NCBI GenBank assembly: GCA_038745625.1
Contig: JBCDLG010000064.1
Location: 1-17,729 of the forward strand
Reading direction: 5' to 3'
Length of the DNA: 17,729 nucleotides
Source of the DNA: Parvularcula sp038745625
GTDB taxonomy: Bacteria > Pseudomonadota > Alphaproteobacteria > Caulobacterales > Parvularculaceae
Made by a program: the position numbers and the translations under genes. This document shows positions 14,636 to 17,729 of this stretch, piece after piece (position 1 is the stretch's first letter; each line of letters starts with the position of its first letter). A model generated the notes under the pieces. It ran no database searches. It was not told the origin of the DNA and worked only from the letters and a program-made list of their open reading frames with translations.

Positions 14636-15139
14636 TCAACCGCGCCTTTGCGCCGTGATCGCGGGAAGCGCATCCAGAAGCTCCTGCGGCGTTTTCCCGC
14701 TGACCGGGTGCCGCCAGGCGGGCGCGATATCGGCGAGCGGCAGAAGCACAAAATCCCGCGCCTCGATGCCGTGATGGGGCAGGGTGAGGCTGTCTGTCGA
14801 CGAACGCTCATCGCCAAGCGCCAGAAGATCAAGGTCCAAGGTTCTGGGCGCGTAGCGCTCCTCAGGCCGATCGGACCGCATCCGGCCAAACGCCGCCTCG
14901 ATCGCCTGAAGCCCTTGGAGCAAGACCTCTGGGGGCAGCGTTGTCTCTATCGCCGCCGCTCCATTCACGTAGGCTGGCGCAGCGGGATCAGGCCAAGCGG
15001 GGCTGTTATAAAGCAGCGAGAGCTGCACGTTCCGCCCGAGCGACGACAGCGCCTGGGCTGCATCGCGCAGCACTGATTCGGAGGAGCGACCTAACCAGCG
15101 CTTGTTGGAACCAAGACCAATCAAGGCCGTGCGCGTCAT
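14636..15139 (-). CDS. folK: 2-amino-4-hydroxy-6-hydroxymethyldihydropteridine pyrophosphokinase
   Basis: HPPK moves pyrophosphate from ATP to hydroxymethyl-dihydropterin, the step before dihydropteroate synthase in folate synthesis. The 167-residue product has the N-terminal ALIGLGSN, then SLLYNSPAW, the signature RYAPRTLDLDLLALGD holding the two Mg-binding aspartates, and PHHGIEARDFVLLPLADIAP. The ATG at 15139 is chosen; a GTG at 15148 is also possible because a GAGG lies 3 bases before the GTG and 12 before the ATG. folP and folB are not in the window. It is divergent from the NYN gene across 71 bases. Confidence 0.95.
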   Translation of the reverse strand: MTRTALIGLGSNKRWLGRSSESVLRDAAQALSSLGRNVQLSLLYNSPAWPDPAAPAYVNGAAAIETTLPPEVLLQGLQAIEAAFGRMRSDRPEERYAPRTLDLDLLALGDERSSTDSLTLPHHGIEARDFVLLPLADIAPAWRHPVSGKTPQELLDALPAITAQRRG

Positions 15140-15200
15140 GTTTGTCACTTGCCTCGACCCAAGCTACATACCTCCAAATTTCGCGGCGCCTTTATTGGCC

Positions 15201-15204
15201 GGAG
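15201..15204 (+). promoter_or_regulatory. Ribosome binding site of the NYN gene
   Basis: GGAG lies 6 bases before a GTG at 15211. It favours this GTG over the in-frame ATG at 15223, which has no such site. Confidence 0.6.
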
Positions 15205-15210
15205 TATGAT

Positions 15211-15813
15211 GTGAGTGAATGGATGGGGCTCGACCCCGATGATAAGACCGCCGTTTTTATCGACGGCGCCAATCTTTACAAGACAGCCAAGACGCTCGGT
15301 TTCGACATCGACTACCGAAGTCTTTTAAGTCGCCTCAAGCGAGAGACACGCCTGGTGCGCGCGCTCTACTACACTGCGATGCAAGAAGATAAGGATGCGG
15401 ACTATTCTCCGCTGAGACCTTTGGTCGATTGGCTTGACTATAATGGCTTCACCATGGTGACCAAGCCATCGCGCGAATTCGTCGGACAGGATGGTCGCAA
15501 ACGCTATCGCGGCTCGACGGATATCGAACTCGCTGTCGACATGGTGCTGATGGCGGCAAAGCTCGACTGCATTGTCCTTTTCACCGGCAATGGTGACTTC
15601 AAACATGCGATCGCCCGAGCCCAGGAACAGGGCTGCCGCGTGGTGTGCGTCTCGACAATGAAATCACAGCCGCCCCTCGCCGCCGATGAGATCAGGCGGC
15701 AGGCGGATCAGTTCGTTGACCTCACCGAGCTCGAGGACGTGATCGCGCGCAAGTCCAATGGCAGCGCGCCAAAACGAGAGAGGGACGATGATGATCCCTA
15801 TGAAGACGAGTGA
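15211..15813 (+). CDS. NYN/LabA (DUF88) family putative nuclease
   Basis: A 200-residue protein with a PIN-like NYN domain, a fold known for metal-dependent RNases; the substrate is unknown. Residues: D18 and N21 in VFIDGANLY, the strand ALYYTA at about 51-56, STDIELAVDM with D104 and D110, and TGNGDF at 125-130. This last motif usually reads SGDGDF, so N127 replaces a conserved acidic residue; D129 is kept. The following STMKSQPPLAADEIRRQADQ segment is typical of alphaproteobacterial members. The C-terminus is highly charged (RERDDDDPYEDE). It starts at GTG 15211, or possibly ATG 15223. It overlaps the uracil-DNA glycosylase start by 4 bases, so the two are probably made together. Confidence 0.88.
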   Translation: MSEWMGLDPDDKTAVFIDGANLYKTAKTLGFDIDYRSLLSRLKRETRLVRALYYTAMQEDKDADYSPLRPLVDWLDYNGFTMVTKPSREFVGQDGRKRYRGSTDIELAVDMVLMAAKLDCIVLFTGNGDFKHAIARAQEQGCRVVCVSTMKSQPPLAADEIRRQADQFVDLTELEDVIARKSNGSAPKRERDDDDPYEDE

Positions 15814-16472
15814 ATCAACTGGTTGCTGAGGCGCCAGCGGACTGTCCCCTCTGCCCCCGCTTGGTTGAATATCGCGAAGCCAACGCCGCCGCCGAGCCCG
15901 ATTGGTTCAACGGAGCTGTTCCCTCGTTTCTCCCTGCGGGGGGAGCGAGTACCGTTCGCCTCCTGATTGTCGGCCTCGCGCCTGGGCGCGGCGGAGCCAA
16001 CCGGACCGGGCGTCCTTTCACAGGAGACTGGGCCGGTGATCTTCTCTATGCGACCTTGATCAAGTTTGGCCTCGCCTCTGGCATCTATGACAAGCGCCCC
16101 GATGACGGCCTCACGCTACACAAAACGGCAATCACCAATGCTGTGCGCTGCGTTCCGCCGGAGAACAAACCGGTCGCGGCCGAGATCAATGCGTGCAAAC
16201 CCTTTTTGAAAGGACGCATGGCGGCCCTGCCGAACCTCAAGGCGATTTTATGCCTTGGAAAAGTGAGTCATGATGCGACCTTGCGAACCCTTGGTCACCG
16301 GATCGCTGCCTCGCCTTTTGGTCACAACACAGCCTATGATCTTGAGGGCCCAGATGGGATGGTCCGTATCCGGTCAAGCTATCATTGCAGCCGCTACAAC
16401 ACCAACACGGGCCGCCTCACCACCGAGATGTTCGAAACCGTGCTCGGCGCTTGCGCCAACGATATCGCCTAG
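15810..16472 (+). CDS. Uracil-DNA glycosylase, family 5 (UDGb type)
   Basis: This enzyme removes uracil (and in this family also hypoxanthine and related bases) from DNA to start base excision repair. Motif A is GLAPGRGGANRTGRPFTGD at 55-73, typical of family 5, which lacks the polar residue of other UDGs. Cysteines C12, C15, C114 and C129 fit an iron-sulfur cluster site. The second active-site motif is SYHCSRYNTNTGRLT, with H192; members I recall read SYHPSRQNTNTG, so C193 and Y196 are unusual. The 220-residue length is normal. The start is a GTG inside the NYN stop (GTGA at 15810-15813), indicating translational coupling. Its TAG shares CTAG with the thiD stop. Confidence 0.92.
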   Translation: MNQLVAEAPADCPLCPRLVEYREANAAAEPDWFNGAVPSFLPAGGASTVRLLIVGLAPGRGGANRTGRPFTGDWAGDLLYATLIKFGLASGIYDKRPDDGLTLHKTAITNAVRCVPPENKPVAAEINACKPFLKGRMAALPNLKAILCLGKVSHDATLRTLGHRIAASPFGHNTAYDLEGPDGMVRIRSSYHCSRYNTNTGRLTTEMFETVLGACANDIA

Positions 16473-17284
16473 GCGATCGGCCGGAATGATCCGTCCTCAT
16501 CGGACCTAAGCGCGTGGCAAAGCGGTCCGTGCCCCTTACCTAGGCCTGGAGCATAGCGGATCGCCGCCTCAACATAGCGCGTCGCGCGCTCGGTCGCAGC
16601 GGCGAGATCCATGCCTTGCGCCAGTCCCGCGGCAACAGCGCTGGCGAGCGTGCAGCCCGTGCCATGGGTGTGGCGGGTCTCCAGCCGCTCGTGCTCAATA
16701 CGAACCGCCTCATCCTCCGTCACCAGAAGGTCAGTGATGGTCGGCCCCTCAAGATGACCGCCCTTGGCAAGAACAGCCCGCGCACCTGAACGGATGAGCG
16801 CCTCTGCTCCCGCGGCCAGGGCTCGCTCGTTGGCAATGGGTACGCCCGTGAGCGCCTCAAGCTCAGGCACGTTGGGGGTCACCACGCTCGCAAGAGGAAG
16901 AAGCTCCGTCTTCAGAAGGTCGGCGACACCAGTATCTCCCAGAGCATCGCCGCTCGTCGCCACCAACACAGGGTCCAGAACGACTGGAACGCCAGGGTGA
17001 CGCCTGAGCGCCGCAACAATGACCTCACCTGCGCCTCGGCTACCAATCATCCCGATTTTGATGCAGTCGGTGCCGATATCCCCGATCACTACATCGATCT
17101 GCTGGCGGATGATGTCATCAGCCACCGCCTCAACGGCATGAACACCGCGTGTGTCCTGCACGGTGATCGCGGTCACGGCCGTCGCTGCGAAACCGCCAAG
17201 CGCCGTGACGGTCTTGATATCAGCTTGAATGCCCGCGCCACCACCTGAGTCAGAGCCAGCGATAATCAAAACCCGGCTCGTCAT
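16469..17284 (-). CDS. thiD: Hydroxymethylpyrimidine/phosphomethylpyrimidine kinase
   Basis: ThiD phosphorylates HMP and HMP-P to HMP-PP, the pyrimidine half of thiamine. The 271-residue ribokinase-fold protein begins MTSRVLIIAGSDSGGGAGIQ, has the substrate-contacting GGFAATAVTAITVQDT segment, PVVLDPVLVATSGD, and the anion-hole HGTGCTLASA that includes the family cysteine. The start is the ATG at 17284; a further 25 in-frame codons upstream are Arg/Pro-rich and unrelated. The ATG overlaps the stop of the upstream membrane-protein gene as ATGA. No other thi genes and no obvious thiamine riboswitch are in the window, so a salvage role is possible. Confidence 0.95.
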   Translation of the reverse strand: MTSRVLIIAGSDSGGGAGIQADIKTVTALGGFAATAVTAITVQDTRGVHAVEAVADDIIRQQIDVVIGDIGTDCIKIGMIGSRGAGEVIVAALRRHPGVPVVLDPVLVATSGDALGDTGVADLLKTELLPLASVVTPNVPELEALTGVPIANERALAAGAEALIRSGARAVLAKGGHLEGPTITDLLVTEDEAVRIEHERLETRHTHGTGCTLASAVAAGLAQGMDLAAATERATRYVEAAIRYAPGLGKGHGPLCHALRSDEDGSFRPIA

Positions 17285-17729
17285 GGTCGGCGAGACAAGA
17301 ACAGGAAGATGCCGCCGACGGCGGCCTGACCGAGGGCGCCCCACTCCCGGCCAGACCATCGTGGGTAGTGCTGTGCATCAAGATGGGTTGCGTTATGGGA
17401 CACCGACTCGAATAAGCTCGCAATCAGCGGAACGGCGGCATGGGAACTTCGCGCGATCAAGGCGACACCAGCAATGGCGAGCGCGACTCGGGTTGCAAGC
17501 CTAACGTCAATGGCGACCATAGGAAGGGATAGATCGGGCAAAACGCGCTGAGCGATTGGTTTTGCGTATACAAACATAACGATCAGTATGATCGTCTCAA
17601 TCACGATGGGAATGAAGGCAGTAAAAAGAATTGTCTGCAGCTGATCTCTAGCCATGATGGTGTAGTAGGACAGCCGTGATATGACATTGGGGATGAGCGA
17701 TGCCGTCAATATGCAGAACGCATAGATCC
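17281..17729 (-). CDS. Unknown membrane protein, 5' end outside the window
   Basis: The frame is open from the window edge (reading IYAFCILTASLIPNVISRLS) to a TGA at 17281, giving about 149 visible residues; the true start is upstream. The TTG at 17709 falls inside a hydrophobic helix, so it is a poor start. Hydrophobic segments: the edge helix, TILFTAFIPIVIETIILIVM, TRVALAIAGVALIA, and a last one, AAVGGIFLFL, ending SRRP. Between the last two is a polar stretch with several histidines. I do not recognise the family. The 4-base ATGA overlap with thiD suggests one operon; a thiamine-related role such as transport is only a guess. Confidence 0.7.
   Translation of the reverse strand, partial: IYAFCILTASLIPNVISRLSYYTIMARDQLQTILFTAFIPIVIETIILIVMFVYAKPIAQRVLPDLSLPMVAIDVRLATRVALAIAGVALIARSSHAAVPLIASLFESVSHNATHLDAQHYPRWSGREWGALGQAAVGGIFLFLSRRP

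Noticed and set aside
17285..17359. N-terminal extension of ThiD
   Set aside because: The 25 added residues are Arg/Pro-rich and lie in another frame of the upstream membrane-protein gene; ThiD normally begins just before the IAGSDSGGGAG motif.
1..17729. Defence island, prophage, integron or CRISPR content
   Set aside because: No repeats with spacers, integrase, transposase, restriction or toxin-antitoxin genes could be found; the genes are mainly housekeeping.

Overview
The window is GC-rich (about 60% by eye) and densely coded on both strands. It reads as chromosomal DNA of an alphaproteobacterium, probably a marine or aquatic type near Hyphomonadaceae, Caulobacterales or Parvularculales. 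The reasons are the slt / dapA-smpB divergence, a DNA polymerase III chi subunit, folK divergent from a NYN-domain gene coupled to a family-5 uracil-DNA glycosylase, an ELM1-family gene, a large TonB-dependent receptor, and a PEP-CTERM-like tail of the VPGAA type. The placement is inference from gene content; no rRNA or other marker gene is present. I see no tRNA, rRNA, CRISPR array, insertion sequence, phage gene or toxin-antitoxin pair, and no gene-free stretch longer than about 200 bases.

Layout. 1-1378 (minus): smpB (ribosome rescue) downstream of dapA (lysine/DAP synthesis). 1512-3665 (plus): a soluble lytic transglycosylase read divergently from dapA. 3657-4094 (minus): holC, tail-to-tail with slt. 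4261-5265 (plus): an ELM1-family protein. 5262-6890 (minus): a TPR-sulfotransferase, head-to-head with a TonB-dependent receptor at 7085-9541 (plus). The receptor is followed by a GC-rich hairpin and a good intrinsic terminator. 9721-10689 (plus): thioredoxin reductase. 10773-11555 (minus): a secreted PEP-CTERM-like protein. 11644-12396 (minus): surE. 12565-12861 (plus): a small unknown protein. 12858-15139 (minus): folK, serS and a DUF3995-like membrane protein. 15211-16472 (plus): a NYN-domain protein overlapping uracil-DNA glycosylase. 16469-17729 (minus): a membrane protein cut by the window edge, overlapping thiD.

How the genes relate. Most are housekeeping: cell-wall precursor supply and turnover, trans-translation, replication, folate, tRNA charging, redox, thiamine and uracil repair. 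The more accessory parts are the sulfotransferase/TonB-receptor pair with its shared 194-bp control region and the lone PEP-CTERM-like protein. Packing is tight. All four fully adjoining tail-to-tail pairs overlap, three of them by sharing a 4-base CTAG or TTAG. Three same-strand pairs are coupled by GTGA, ATGA or TGATG overlaps. I do not see a clear multi-gene system of a new type. The best candidates for new biology are the sulfotransferase/receptor pair, the NYN protein with an altered active-site motif, and the small phasin-like protein.
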